A DNA stretch of 64,000 bases, taken from Lachnospiraceae bacterium (lineage in GTDB: Bacteria; Bacillota; Clostridia; Lachnospirales; Lachnospiraceae). The DNA is taken from positions 41,162-105,161 of the forward strand of contig JAGBCB010000034.1 of NCBI GenBank assembly GCA_017938145.1. Direction: 5' to 3'. Of the stretch, positions 35,401 through 44,415 are shown in pieces. The translations under genes were made by a program, and so were the position numbers. Every line of letters begins with the position of its first letter. The stretch's first letter is position 1. The notes beneath the pieces were generated by a model that saw only the letters and a program-made list of their open reading frames with translations, did no database searches and was not told the DNA's origin.

Positions 35401-36675
35401 AAAAAACAGGTAGAAATTCAGGTAAACAATGCTGCCCATAACCGTGTCATTTTTACCAAGGAAATGAGAAAGGACTATACCATTCTCGTTCCACAGATGT
35501 CACCGATTCATTTTGAGTTATTGGAACCGGCCTTTGCCTCCTGCGGCTACAACGTAGAAATACTACCTGACCCGGCTCGTTCTGCGGTAGATACCGGCTT
35601 AAAGTATGTAAATAACGATGCCTGCTATCCTTCTCTGATTGTGGTAGGTCAGCTCATGGAAGCCCTGAATTCCGGCAAATACGACAAAAATAAGGTGGCA
35701 CTGCTCATTACCCAGACCGGTGGCGGCTGCCGTGCTACCAACTATATCAGCTTCATCCGCCGTGCCCTGCAAAAACTGGGCGAGCCGCAGATTCCTGTGG
35801 TATCCTTAAGTGCCGGCGGTATTGAGAAAAACCCTGGTTTTACTCCGGATTTAACACTTCTTACCCGGGCTATGCAGGCTGTTATTTACGGCGATATTTT
35901 CATGCGGGTAGTTTTCCGCACCCGTCCTTACGAAGCAGTATCCGGCTCCGTCAATGAACTGCACCGTAAATGGGCAGAAATATGTAAAAAATCCGTTCAA
36001 AACGGTAAACAGAAGGAATTCCGCAAAAATATCAAGGGAATTATTGAAGCCTTCGACACCATTCCTTTGTCTGATATCCCAAGAAAACCTCGGGTAGGCA
36101 TTGTAGGTGAAATTCTTGTAAAGTTCCTTCCTGCCGCCAATAATGACCTGGTAGGCTTACTGGAAACGGAAGGTGCTGAAGCTGTTGTTCCGGACTTACT
36201 GGACTTCTTACTTTATAGCTTCTACAATAACAACTACAAGCATGAGGCTCTCGGAAAAAGTAAAAAGGGCGCCATTATAGGTAATGTCGCCAACGGATTT
36301 TTAGAGTATCTGCGTAAGGATGCCCGGAAATATTTAAAGGCAAGCAATCGTTTTGATGCTCCTGCCCATATTGAGGAGCTGGCGGAATGTGCCGAACCAA
36401 TCGTTTCCATCGGTAACCAGACCGGTGAAGGATGGTTCTTAACCGGTGAAATGTTAGAGCTTATCCACTCCGGCGTCAACAACATTGTCTGCGCCCAGCC
36501 GTTTGCCTGCCTGCCAAACCATGTAGTAGGTAAAGGTGTAATCAAAGAACTGCGTGCAAGACATCCTCTGGCAAATATTGTTGCCGTAGACTACGACCCG
36601 GGTGCCAGCGAAGTTAACCAGCTGAACCGTATTAAGCTGATGCTTGCTACGGCAGAACGTAATCTTAGTAAATAA
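32443..36675 (+). CDS. Double-headed acyl-CoA dehydratase activase with DUF2229 and dehydratase-like C-terminus
   Basis: This is a 1410-residue fusion; the ATG at 32443 has AAAGGAA 8 bases upstream. Two ASKHA activase domains are present (about 6-275, [14 protein letters not shown]; about 320-585, [15 protein letters not shown]), each with the Gly/Cys [4Fe-4S] loop ([21 protein letters not shown]). Next come a Cys cluster (CKGCTNHC near 604 and NRCERG), a DUF2229 domain (about 650-880) and a region related to the 2-hydroxyglutaryl-CoA dehydratase subunits (about 1000-1400). Activases inject electrons into radical dehydratases with ATP. Such fusions are widespread in Clostridia, but their substrate is unknown. 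No separate dehydratase gene is adjacent. Confidence 0.9.
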   Translation: MSEQKKLYHLGIDIGSTTVKTAVINHNGELIFSAYERHYADIQGTLSKILAAFREQVGECSFSAAITGSGGLTLAKHLNIPFIQEVVAVASALQAAAPHTDVAIELGGEDAKIIYFTGGIEQRMNGICAGGTGSFIDQMASLLKTDAAGLNEYAKNYKIIYPIAARCGVFAKSDIQPLINEGASKQDLAASIFQAVVNQTISGLACGKPIRGNVAFLGGPLHFLTELKEAFIRTLNLSGEQIIAPDNSHLFAAMGSAQNATSEAFELDALIERLQTGVVMDFEVTRMEPLFASEEDYAEFTTRHKVHTVAKMPLSEYHGRCYLGIDAGSTTTKAALVGEDGTLLYSFYQNNNGSPLKTAIKAVKDIYSKLPSDASIVRSCSTGYGEALIKEALLLDEGEVETIAHYHAAAFFSPDVDCILDIGGQDMKCIRIKNGTVDSVQLNEACSSGCGSFIETFAKSLNYEVADFAKIALFAKNPIDLGTRCTVFMNSKVKQAQKEGASVADISAGLAYSVIKNALYKVIKVSDAKDFGKKVVVQGGTFYNDAVLRSFERISGCQAVRPDIAGIMGAFGAALIARAHYNGEATSMLSLEQITELTFHSDMTRCKGCTNHCLLTINHFSGGRKFVSGNRCERGLGKEKANKDIPNLFAYKLDRYFNYKPLEEFEAKRGTVGIPRVLNMYENYPFWFTFFTELGYRVVLSPLSSRKIYELGIESIPSESECYPAKLAHGHIMWLLQQGCKYIFYPCIPYERKEYADSGNHYNCPIVTSYGENIKNNVEELKDPSIDFQNPFLSLESEEIVRNRLVEVVSKHNRISPYEISAAVHKAWAELEAARRDMQKAGEAAVKYLEKNNGLGIVLAGRPYHIDPEINHGIPEMITSYGVAVLTEDSVSHLGTIDRPTIVVDQWMYHSRLYAAASYVRTNPALELIQLNSFGCGLDAVTTDQVADILNGSGKIYTSLKIDEVNNLGPARIRIRSLLSAVKERQKKQVEIQVNNAAHNRVIFTKEMRKDYTILVPQMSPIHFELLEPAFASCGYNVEILPDPARSAVDTGLKYVNNDACYPSLIVVGQLMEALNSGKYDKNKVALLITQTGGGCRATNYISFIRRALQKLGEPQIPVVSLSAGGIEKNPGFTPDLTLLTRAMQAVIYGDIFMRVVFRTRPYEAVSGSVNELHRKWAEICKKSVQNGKQKEFRKNIKGIIEAFDTIPLSDIPRKPRVGIVGEILVKFLPAANNDLVGLLETEGAEAVVPDLLDFLLYSFYNNNYKHEALGKSKKGAIIGNVANGFLEYLRKDARKYLKASNRFDAPAHIEELAECAEPIVSIGNQTGEGWFLTGEMLELIHSGVNNIVCAQPFACLPNHVVGKGVIKELRARHPLANIVAVDYDPGASEVNQLNRIKLMLATAERNLSK

Positions 36676-36696
36676 AATAATTCGGCGCTTTATATA

Positions 36697-36797
36697 ATCT
36701 TAAAAGAGTCGGCTGTAAAAATAGTACCTGGGAAACCCGCTCATCGCTAACGGTTTCCTGCGGTACAATTTTTACAGTCCGACTCTTTTTTAAGATT
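36697..36797. terminator. Long bidirectional terminator
   Basis: AATCTTAAAAGAGTCGG-CTGTAAAAAT on the left pairs with ATTTTTACAG-CCGACTC-TTAAGATT on the right. An inner GGAAACC/GGTTTCC stem is capped by CGCTCATCGCTAAC. The apical sequence resembles that of the 22950 terminator. It separates the convergent activase and ABC genes. Confidence 0.85.
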
Positions 36798-36871
36798 GAA
36801 AATCTGTGTTGAATTATTTTATTTGCGAAGTTCGTCGTTCGCCGGATACAAGCATTAGCTTAACACTTGTT

Positions 36872-38653
36872 CTATACGGTTTCTACCCGATAGTTTTCAG
36901 CTTGGGACTGGAACAGCTTGTAATATAAGCTCTCCGTCTTTTTCATCAGATTCTCGTGAGTATCATAGTCTGCCACGGTTCCGCCGTCAATAATAAGTAT
37001 CTTATCGCAGAACACGGAGGAAGACATACGGTGGGATATGTAAATAGCCGTTTTGTCTTCTACCAGGCCATTGAATTTCTCGTAGATTTCTGCTTCTGCA
37101 ATCGGGTCAAGAGCACTGGCAGGTTCATCTAAGATAACCATAGAGGCTTTTTTATAAAGGGCACGTGCGATGGCAATCTTCTGCCCCTGTCCGCCGGAAA
37201 GTTCAATGCCCTCTTGGTCGTAGTCCTTACCAAAACGACTGAAGATTCCTTGTGGAAGCTCTGCAATTTTTTCTCTAAGGCCTACTTCATCAACCAGATT
37301 TTCAATACGCTCCTTGTCTGCATTCTGCGCCTGACAGGATATATTCTCTGCAATAGTAAAGTTAAATAGGCGGTAATCCTGGAACACCGCAGAAATGGTA
37401 TTCATGTAGGACAAATAATCATACTCGTAAATATTCTTGCCATTTACCAGAATTTCTCCGCTGTCTGCCTTGTACATTCGACAGATCAGCTTGACCAGGG
37501 TGGATTTTCCTGCACCGTTCAAACCCACAATGGAAATTTTTTCACCCTTTCTGATGGAGAAGGAAATATTCTTAAGCACCGGCTGCTCGGCATTTGGATA
37601 AGTAAAGGTTATATTTTTAAATTCAATGGATTCCACGTCACCGGTAAAGGTTGCACCGCCGATTTGCTTTGTTTCTTCAGCAAGGGACATGAACTCCATA
37701 TAAGGGTCCAGGAAACCGAGGAACTGCAACATGCCTATCACGCTTTCACCAAGAGAAAGCACCATATTGGAAATGTTAATGGTAGCTGATACATACATAG
37801 TAAGCGCACCCAAGGACAACTTTGGTCCAAAGAAATCACTCAAAGTACGGAATCCGACATAAGCATAACTAAAGGCTGCAATTCCTTCGCTGACAGCACC
37901 CATCTGTCCCAATGCTTTTCCTGTCTTTATCTGCATTTTCTCAAACATATCACAGGTATCACCTGAAAACTGTAAAATACGTCCCGTAATCATGTCGGAC
38001 ATATTATATAAGCGGATATCCTTCTGGGCATCCTTTTCCGTACTCAGATTCATATAATAACCGTAGCGGCGGTTAATTGGAATAATCTCCTGCATTACAT
38101 TCATCTGAAGCTTAGACACTCCACTGTAAATCCACAGCATCAACAGAGTTCCAACAATCAGAGCCACTATGAGTACCGGTCCTAAAGTCGCTAAAATGGC
38201 AATTAAACCGGTCATGGTGAGTGCCTGGGACAAGGTTTGAAAAATCATGGTTGTCATCTGGGAAATCGCTCCCTGATTATTGATGGCAAAAATTGCCCGT
38301 TCCTTCAAATCCAGATACTTTGGGTTTTCCAAATAGGAATATTCCAGATTCATTACCTTTTCCGACATCAGCTTCAGCATTTCATTACTGCTCTTTGTCT
38401 GTAACACGCTGCAAAAACGGTTTAAAATATTGTCCAGCAGGGTCATGCCCACATTATTTACCACGATAAGAGAAGCGAACAGTACCAATCGTTCCATCTG
38501 CTTTTCACCGGTTAATTCATTTACCAAAAACATCGGTAAAATAACGTTTAAAAGAATTTTTGCCGCACCGGCCACAGACTGAAGCAACAATAACAGCATA
38601 TATGCCGGAGATACGGTCCAGGCAAGCTTCATAAAATGTACTAACTTTTTCAT
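36872..38653 (-). CDS. ABC exporter subunit (fused membrane and ATPase domains)
   Basis: The protein has 593 residues. The ATG at 38653 with AGGAG upstream is preferred to an earlier ATG inside the preceding gene. A six-helix exporter-type membrane half (about 1-320) is followed by an ATPase with Walker A GLNGAGKSTLVKL, signature LSGGQGQKIAIARAL, Walker B MVILDEPASALD and H-loop ISHRMSS. The stop of its partner gene lies 1 base before its start, so the two probably form a heterodimer. The substrate is unknown. The signature LSGGQGQ departs slightly from LSGGQ(R/K)Q. Confidence 0.9.
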   Translation of the reverse strand: MKKLVHFMKLAWTVSPAYMLLLLLQSVAGAAKILLNVILPMFLVNELTGEKQMERLVLFASLIVVNNVGMTLLDNILNRFCSVLQTKSSNEMLKLMSEKVMNLEYSYLENPKYLDLKERAIFAINNQGAISQMTTMIFQTLSQALTMTGLIAILATLGPVLIVALIVGTLLMLWIYSGVSKLQMNVMQEIIPINRRYGYYMNLSTEKDAQKDIRLYNMSDMITGRILQFSGDTCDMFEKMQIKTGKALGQMGAVSEGIAAFSYAYVGFRTLSDFFGPKLSLGALTMYVSATINISNMVLSLGESVIGMLQFLGFLDPYMEFMSLAEETKQIGGATFTGDVESIEFKNITFTYPNAEQPVLKNISFSIRKGEKISIVGLNGAGKSTLVKLICRMYKADSGEILVNGKNIYEYDYLSYMNTISAVFQDYRLFNFTIAENISCQAQNADKERIENLVDEVGLREKIAELPQGIFSRFGKDYDQEGIELSGGQGQKIAIARALYKKASMVILDEPASALDPIAEAEIYEKFNGLVEDKTAIYISHRMSSSVFCDKILIIDGGTVADYDTHENLMKKTESLYYKLFQSQAENYRVETV

Positions 38654-38654
38654 A

Positions 38655-40547
38655 CTATGCCATCTCCTTTCCTGCTGCGGCTTCTTCCTCTGCATATTCT
38701 TCCTGATAATATTTTCCCTGGATCATAAACATCTCGTAATATTTGCCCTTCTGCTCCATCAGCTCTTCATGATTTCCGTACTCTGCCAGACCATCTGCAT
38801 CAAACAACGCAATCTTGTCACAAAATCTGGTGCTGGCCAGGCGGTGGGATATATACACTGCGGTCTTTCCTTCTACCAGACTGCTGAAATTTTCGTAAAT
38901 TTCCGCCTCTGCCAAAGCATCCAGCGCCGCTGTCGGTTCATCCATAATAACCATGGCAGCGTCCTTATATAATCCTCTGGCAATGGAAAGCTTCTGCCGT
39001 TCACCACCGGAAAAGTCAGTACCGTTTTCATCAATCACCTTTAGCATCATCTGGTCCAGACCGTTTTCAAAGTTCTCTACTTTATTCCATAAACCAACCT
39101 TATCCAGAGCAGTTTTTACCCGCTCATCATCTACGTTTTCAGAAGCACAGGCCACATTTTCCCTAATGGTGAATGCCAGCACATTAACCTCCTGAAATAC
39201 CGCGGAATATAAGCTGTACAACTCACTTTTCTTAAGCGTTGTAATATCTACTCCATTTACATATATTGTTCCTTCTGTTGGTGCAAATAACCCGGTCATC
39301 AGTTTCACCAACGTAGACTTTCCTGCACCGTTGACACCAACAATAGCAAGACGCTCTCCCGAATGAATGGTAAAATTCAAATCCGTAAAAATATTTTTTT
39401 CCGTACCGGGATAACGGAAGGTCACATGGTCGAATACAACTTCTAATGTCTTTCCCTGCTTTTGCTTTTTATGTTTTGTTTCTACTCGTGTAGTACCAAG
39501 TACCTCTGCCACTGTTTTATTGCCTTCCACCACTAACGGAGCGTCCAGCAGACGGTAAAAGTCGTTTACATATTCCCCTTCATTCCAAATGAAGGCCAAA
39601 TTCTTACCAAACTCCAACATCAGTGACATCAAGGACACCACCATGGCGGTATACATAGTAAAGGAACTGACCGGCATACCGTTTACTACCTGCTGTACCA
39701 AAATTCCATAGGTAAGAACATTGCTGATAAGCAGGGTGACAATACCGCATAAGCCAAGAAGAAATTCCCGGTTTTTAATTCCTGCAAATAATTTTACAAA
39801 AGCATTAATTTCTGCCTGATAATTGTCCATAATCCGGTTTCTTAAATTAAAAATCCGGATATCTTTTCCATAGGAAAAGTCCAATGTGGTTCTCTCATAA
39901 TAACCAATGCGGCGCCATGCTCTTGAAGTTTCCTCTTTTTTAGAATATTCATAATCGTGGGTCAGTTTGGAGGTCCATAATATCACTGCCACATGCACTA
40001 CCAAAGAAAGAAGCAGCACCGGGCTTAATGCTCCCGCCATAAGAACCATACCAACCAGAGTTAAAAAACTTGCTCCAATGGTCGTTAACTTGTTGTATAA
40101 ACCTTCAATACCGTTGGCATTATTGTTTCCGGCATTCATTCCTTTTTGATATTCTTCGAAAAAGCCGGCATTTTCATGATGGCAATAGTCCATGGTCTGC
40201 AAACGATTGGATAACTGTCCCAAATAATTCAGACGAAGCCGCATATTTCTGGTTGATATGTAAGCAGACAGGTAACGCACTGCTGTAACAATACTGCCGG
40301 CTACCACAAAATACCCGGCCATGGCAATCAACAAATTTCGAACCGCATGTTCACCACCCTGCTCTAAGATGCCGATGGCGAGTTTCGGTAAAAAAACAGC
40401 CAGAAATGGTTGCAACGCCCCGATTACCGTATAAACCGCCATTCTTCCGTACTGTGCCCTGTCCTGTTTCCACATATGCTTCATCATCCGCTTGATGACA
40501 GCAAATACATTGTATGATTTTTTTGATTTTTCTTTGTTATTCTCCAT
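38655..40547 (-). CDS. ABC exporter subunit (fused membrane and ATPase domains)
   Basis: This 630-residue protein partners the next gene. The membrane half (about 15-330) is followed by Walker A GVNGAGKSTLVKLMTG, Q-loop FQEVNV, signature FSGGERQKLSIARGL, Walker B MVIMDEPTAALD and H-loop ISHRLAS. It begins 52 bases after the unusual sigma factor gene, suggesting that gene controls it. The Asn-rich N-terminus (MENNKEKSKKSYN) and a basic linker (KTKHKKQKQGK, near 360) are distinctive. There is no peptidase domain, so this is not an obvious lantibiotic processing transporter. Confidence 0.92.
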   Translation of the reverse strand: MENNKEKSKKSYNVFAVIKRMMKHMWKQDRAQYGRMAVYTVIGALQPFLAVFLPKLAIGILEQGGEHAVRNLLIAMAGYFVVAGSIVTAVRYLSAYISTRNMRLRLNYLGQLSNRLQTMDYCHHENAGFFEEYQKGMNAGNNNANGIEGLYNKLTTIGASFLTLVGMVLMAGALSPVLLLSLVVHVAVILWTSKLTHDYEYSKKEETSRAWRRIGYYERTTLDFSYGKDIRIFNLRNRIMDNYQAEINAFVKLFAGIKNREFLLGLCGIVTLLISNVLTYGILVQQVVNGMPVSSFTMYTAMVVSLMSLMLEFGKNLAFIWNEGEYVNDFYRLLDAPLVVEGNKTVAEVLGTTRVETKHKKQKQGKTLEVVFDHVTFRYPGTEKNIFTDLNFTIHSGERLAIVGVNGAGKSTLVKLMTGLFAPTEGTIYVNGVDITTLKKSELYSLYSAVFQEVNVLAFTIRENVACASENVDDERVKTALDKVGLWNKVENFENGLDQMMLKVIDENGTDFSGGERQKLSIARGLYKDAAMVIMDEPTAALDALAEAEIYENFSSLVEGKTAVYISHRLASTRFCDKIALFDADGLAEYGNHEELMEQKGKYYEMFMIQGKYYQEEYAEEEAAAGKEMA

Positions 40548-40599
40548 GTTATCTCTCCACTAACTGTTTTCTTTTTTCACATGCTCTACTTCCAAATAT

Positions 40600-42231
40600 T
40601 CACATACCCTGTGTTGGCAGTATATCACTGTAAGCAATAATCATTACACCCTTTTTCTGCTCCTCGGTTAAAGGCTGTAATACGCCTTGCTTCACCAGTT
40701 TTTCAAAAACCAGGTTCGGATTAAACGGTCTTACCCGATGCCAGAAATCCAGCATTTTATGCATGTGTCCCGGATAATACGGTTTTTCCAGTAATATTTT
40801 CTTTTGTACCAATTTCTCCACCTTGGCTGCCACTGCATCCGGAAGCTTTCTGGTCACAAACACCTTATTGGCAATAAATTGTTCATCAAACACCGGCGTC
40901 TTTTCTACAATGACATTTACCATATCCATACCATTCCGGTTTACAATAAATCCACGGTCATACAAACGGACATATTTGTCCAGAAGAGCTTCATTTTTTG
41001 GAAGTTCTCCTTTTAAAAACAGTTGAAAGGTTAATCCGTCACTCTCCAGATTATCCAACCATCCAAACACACGGCTGTCAAACCCGGTTCCGAGACTCCA
41101 TGATCCGATTCCTTTTTCATCATTTATGTGCCACATAGGTCCGCATAGCAAATCCATGTCCGTAGAAATATCTTTTATTTCCTCATTTTCTACCGCTGCA
41201 TAAGCCACATATTCGCCGCCATCCTTACGCTTCACGTAATAGTTATTTCTGATTAGTGTATCTACATCAAAAGGACTTCCCAACTCCATCAGACGTTTTC
41301 CTATTTGAGTCCAATACCAGTAATTCCTATCGTTACCGGGAACATAAAATTCTTCTCCCCATTCCTTAAATTCGTCCAAAAGACTTGGAATATACATATC
41401 ACAAAGAACATCGGCAATCTCAAGGTTTATATCTTTTGACTGTCGATAAATATCTATTGGTACATTTTCAATAAAAACATTGGTACGGTACCGCTGTCCC
41501 GGTAATAAATCCAAATATCCGTAATCCGCAAGGTACTCTACCTCATCTTCAATAAATACCGGACTGACTCCTAATTCCTCTGCAATTTCCTCAATCGTTT
41601 TTGGTTCATAATAAGCAGCAAACGCAATATTTTGACGTAGTTTGGAGTCTAAGAAGTCTGAGGTATCTCCTAGTTCTCCGGGTGTACCCATATGACCAAA
41701 TCCTGTCAGTTTAATCGGTTCTATTCCTAAATTACCTTTTCTCCTCATTTGTCTGATTCCTTCCTTTAACTGTGCTTTTGCATCGGATAAATGCCATTTT
41801 ACCGTTCCTTCCGGAAGCTCCAGCAGTTCTGCAATTTCCTTAATTTTTTTGTTGTGATAATAATGCAACAGTACAATTTCACGATGCCGCCTACCAAGCC
41901 AGGCTACTTCCCGTTGCAAAAGAGCCAGTTCTTCCTGATTCGCATATTCTGCTGCATAGTCCTTGTGCTCTACCGGTTCTTTCTCAACCTCCGTTGTCCG
42001 GTGCTTTTCCAGCTCTTTCACATAATGAACATATACATTGTGGGCAATCCGGTATAAATATCCTTCCCAATTATATACATCCTCTACCGTTCGTAGCGTC
42101 ATATATGCTTCACAGGTTATCCGTGAAGCCAACTCTTCCGCCTCATAAAAACTACCGCATTTACTTAAAGCAAATCCAAAAAACTTTTTCTGGTATTTCC
42201 CTATCATATCATCTGCAAATGCTTTATCCAT
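40600..42231 (-). CDS. ECF-like sigma factor with a long C-terminal extension
   Basis: The protein has 543 residues; the ATG at 42231 is preferred because AAGGAG lies 6 bases upstream. Residues about 10-160 carry sigma region 2 (ASRITCEAYMTLRTVEDVYN, YLYRIAHNVYVHYVKELEKH) and region 4 (LGRRHREIVLLHYYHNKKIK then EIAELLELPEGTVKWHLSDA). After a linker, a second winged-helix-like unit lies at about 197-257 (TIEEIAEELGVSPVFIEDEV). The remaining 280 residues are of unknown fold, with many aromatic and acidic residues. ECF sigmas are normally 160-200 residues. It precedes the two ABC exporter genes and probably regulates them. The C-terminal part may be a sensor in place of a membrane anti-sigma factor, since none is adjacent. 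Confidence 0.82.
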   Translation of the reverse strand: MDKAFADDMIGKYQKKFFGFALSKCGSFYEAEELASRITCEAYMTLRTVEDVYNWEGYLYRIAHNVYVHYVKELEKHRTTEVEKEPVEHKDYAAEYANQEELALLQREVAWLGRRHREIVLLHYYHNKKIKEIAELLELPEGTVKWHLSDAKAQLKEGIRQMRRKGNLGIEPIKLTGFGHMGTPGELGDTSDFLDSKLRQNIAFAAYYEPKTIEEIAEELGVSPVFIEDEVEYLADYGYLDLLPGQRYRTNVFIENVPIDIYRQSKDINLEIADVLCDMYIPSLLDEFKEWGEEFYVPGNDRNYWYWTQIGKRLMELGSPFDVDTLIRNNYYVKRKDGGEYVAYAAVENEEIKDISTDMDLLCGPMWHINDEKGIGSWSLGTGFDSRVFGWLDNLESDGLTFQLFLKGELPKNEALLDKYVRLYDRGFIVNRNGMDMVNVIVEKTPVFDEQFIANKVFVTRKLPDAVAAKVEKLVQKKILLEKPYYPGHMHKMLDFWHRVRPFNPNLVFEKLVKQGVLQPLTEEQKKGVMIIAYSDILPTQGM

Positions 42232-42329
42232 GGTATTCTCCTTCATAAAATCATTTTTTCAAAACAGCATTCATATATATAGTGTCCCTTTTTCAAAAAA
42301 AGGTTGGTAAATTTTTATATAATTTTTTT

Positions 42330-42389
42330 AAAATAAAAAAAGACTTTTCATTACTATATGGAAGTATACCAATACAGTAATGAAAAGTC
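42330..42389 (-). terminator. Terminator after the decayed symporter gene
   Basis: On the minus strand GACTTTTCATTACTG pairs with AGTAATGAAAAGTC and runs into TTTTTTTATTTT. It lies 64 bases beyond the pseudogene's stop and would have served it. The remaining gap 42232-42329 holds A/T-rich sequence with no gene or clear promoter. Confidence 0.85.
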
Positions 42390-42452
42390 ACTCAGTCTTG
42401 GAAATTATAATTTCATTTTAATTATATTTTAATTCACCTGAATAAGTTTTTT

Positions 42453-42862
42453 CTACGCCTCACCGCGACGAACAATTTCAAAATCTTCTTCGATTTCTTT
42501 GGATGGTGCCTTTGTTAACAAGGATACCACAACAATGCAAATGCTTCCAAAGGAATACCATTCCTGCGCCGCTTAACATACCGGCAATAGCACCCGGCTT
42601 GTTGATGCGCTTCCAGAAAAGTGAAAATAACATAAGCGGTCCAAAAGTAGCACCGAATCCTGCCCAGGCAAAAGATACAATCTGGAAAATTACCTGTTTT
42701 CATCTAATGCAATCACAATCCCAACTGCTGCAAGAACTAAAAGAGTAATACGGGATACCATCATTACCTGCTTATCTGTTGCATCTTTCTTACAAATTCC
42801 CTGATAGATATTCTTAGAAAGCGCAGAAGCTGCAATCAATAAATAAGAGTCAGAATTTGTTC
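42453..42862 (-). pseudogene. Remnant of a sodium/solute symporter (PutP family)
   Basis: Minus-strand translation gives three homologous pieces: TNSDSYLLIAASALSKNIYQ, then a piece with FAWAGFGATFGPLMLFSLFW followed by KRINKPGAIAGMLSGAG, then a C-terminal tail ending EEDFEIVRRGEA and a stop at 42453. They are read in different frames, with a stop (GAAAACAGGTAA) and small deletions between them. The pieces match the last third of PutP-type Na+/proline symporters (normally about 500 residues). The 5' two-thirds is missing, so the gene is dead. It was probably longer and functional, ending at the terminator 42330-42389. Confidence 0.88.
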
Positions 42863-42925
42863 ATAATACACTCTTTTGTATATTACCACGTTAGCAGAGC
42901 AAAGTCAACCTTTTTCATATAAGTT

Positions 42926-42974
42926 AGCTGTTCCTATTATTTACATGTATAGTATGAAATAAATAGGAACAGCT
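42926..42974. repeat. Long near-perfect inverted repeat downstream of spoIVB
   Basis: AGCTGTTCCTATTATTT and AAATAAATAGGAACAGCT pair with one extra base around a 14-base spacer. There is little T tract, so it is a poor terminator by sequence. It could still protect the spoIVB 3' end, or mark the junction where a neighbouring segment was lost. Confidence 0.6.
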
Positions 42975-42991
42975 AGCGTAAAATAATATAT

Positions 42992-44272
42992 TTATTTTGT
43001 TACTTCCAACATATTTTCAATAAAAATACCATATCCTCTGGTTGGGTCATTAACCAAAACGTGTGTTACTGCCCCAATCAATTTTCCATTCTGTAAAATT
43101 GGCGATCCACTCATGCCCTGAACGATACCACCTGTTTTCTTTAAAAGTTCTTCATCGGTTATCCGGATTACCAAGCCTTTATTGTCATTGGTACGCCCCA
43201 GTTCAATACGCTCTATTTCAATATCATACTCCCGGACCTCGGAATCTATTTGGCAAAAAATTGTAGCCGCTCCCAGTTCAATATTCTGCTTTAACGCAAT
43301 GGGAACCGCCTGTGACGCATCGACCATGCCCAGTTTCATCTGACCGTAAATTCCTCTACTGCAATTTTCATCAATCTCTCCAATCTGGCTAATACCGGAC
43401 TGGCGGATAATTCCAATCAGTTCCCCGGGAGTGCCGGTTTTTCCTTTTACAATGCTTAATACCTCTGCGTCAAATAATTTTCCGCCTTCTATCTCCATCA
43501 AAAGTCCGGTATCCACATCTGTTATTCCATGCCCAAGGGCTCCAAACTTACCGTTACTGGTTATATACGTAATGGTACCGATTCCCTGGGCATCGGTACG
43601 TATCCATGTTCCTATTTTATATTTACCGGAATAATCCTGCACCGGCTGAATTTCCACTTCCACCAGTTCATTATTACGGTCTATCATCAGCCTCAACGGT
43701 TCTACACCAATAGAATGCAAAAATTCTTCCCTGGTGATATTCTTTTTCCCGTTAATTCCAACAATATAATCTCCGCTTTTTAGGATTCCCTTAGCCGGCT
43801 CTGCCACTGTTCCGTCCTTTAACGTCACTTCTCCTGTTCCAAGCACTAAAATACCTTCCGTCTCAATTTGCAGACCGATAATATCTCCACCGGGAATTAC
43901 CTCCATTTCTTCCACTACTTCAACGGAAATTTCTTTAATTGGAATAATTCCAAAAAGTTTCAGCAAAACCTCATATTTACCAAGACTTTCCGAACTGACA
44001 GAAAACGGATTTAATAAATCAATATCAATTACATCTTCAGATAACGGCTTTTGATTTACATATAATACCCCGGTTGCCTCTTCACTCATAATACTTGCTT
44101 CCATCGGTACAGAAAAATCAAAGTTTTCTTCTTCTCCGAGCAGCAATTTTATTTCTGATGGTACATTGATTTTCATCCAATAATATCCGTATGCTCCGCA
44201 TAAAACAAACGATACTGCTACTAAAATAATTAGCCAGCCTTTTCTCTTCCGTTTGCGCAACACCTGTTCCAT
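42992..44272 (-). CDS. spoIVB: SpoIVB peptidase, sporulation checkpoint protease
   Basis: This 426-residue serine protease is secreted from the forespore and signals activation of SigK (via SpoIVFA) in Bacillus. It has an N-terminal membrane anchor (about 12-32) and a PDZ domain (about 110-200: LKSGDYIVGINGKKN). The S55 peptidase domain holds the His in FGALGHGI (about 247-254) and the Ser in VQGMSGSPI (about 387-395). It lies after recN, as in Bacillus, with a terminator between. A CATACTA heptamer on the minus strand (44317-44323) matches the forespore SigG -10. The usual downstream gene, spo0A, is not present. Confidence 0.95.
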   Translation of the reverse strand: MEQVLRKRKRKGWLIILVAVSFVLCGAYGYYWMKINVPSEIKLLLGEEENFDFSVPMEASIMSEEATGVLYVNQKPLSEDVIDIDLLNPFSVSSESLGKYEVLLKLFGIIPIKEISVEVVEEMEVIPGGDIIGLQIETEGILVLGTGEVTLKDGTVAEPAKGILKSGDYIVGINGKKNITREEFLHSIGVEPLRLMIDRNNELVEVEIQPVQDYSGKYKIGTWIRTDAQGIGTITYITSNGKFGALGHGITDVDTGLLMEIEGGKLFDAEVLSIVKGKTGTPGELIGIIRQSGISQIGEIDENCSRGIYGQMKLGMVDASQAVPIALKQNIELGAATIFCQIDSEVREYDIEIERIELGRTNDNKGLVIRITDEELLKKTGGIVQGMSGSPILQNGKLIGAVTHVLVNDPTRGYGIFIENMLEVTK

Positions 44273-44316
44273 AGCATCTCTCTCCCACTCATAATCCTCA
44301 CCTTATTTTCCTCTGT

Positions 44317-44323
44317 TAGTATG
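44317..44323 (-). promoter_or_regulatory. Possible SigG-type -10 element of spoIVB
   Basis: CATACTA on the minus strand equals the SigG -10 consensus, 45-51 bases before the start codon. No convincing -35 is at the right distance, so this is a weak call supported mainly by spoIVB being a SigG target in Bacillus. Confidence 0.35.
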
Positions 44324-44364
44324 GGTGGAAAAGAATCAAAAAAAACTGCAAACTCTTCCCATGG

Positions 44365-44403
44365 AAAAAACAAAAGCAGCGAGCATTTTCACTCACTGCT
44401 TTT
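44365..44403 (-). terminator. Rho-independent terminator of recN
   Basis: On the minus strand AAAAGCAGTGAG pairs with CTCGCTGCTTTT (one G:T, one mismatch) and is followed by GTTTTTT. It lies 12 bases beyond the recN stop, so spoIVB is transcribed separately. Confidence 0.85.
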
Positions 44404-44415
44404 ATCTTACTGTGT

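Noticed and set aside
42232-42340. Promoter for the long sigma factor gene
   Set aside because: TTGAAA and TATATA are present on the minus strand, but the spacing (11 bases) does not fit a sigma-A promoter.
42926-42974. Insertion sequence end
   Set aside because: There is no transposase gene or matching second end; only one inverted repeat is present.
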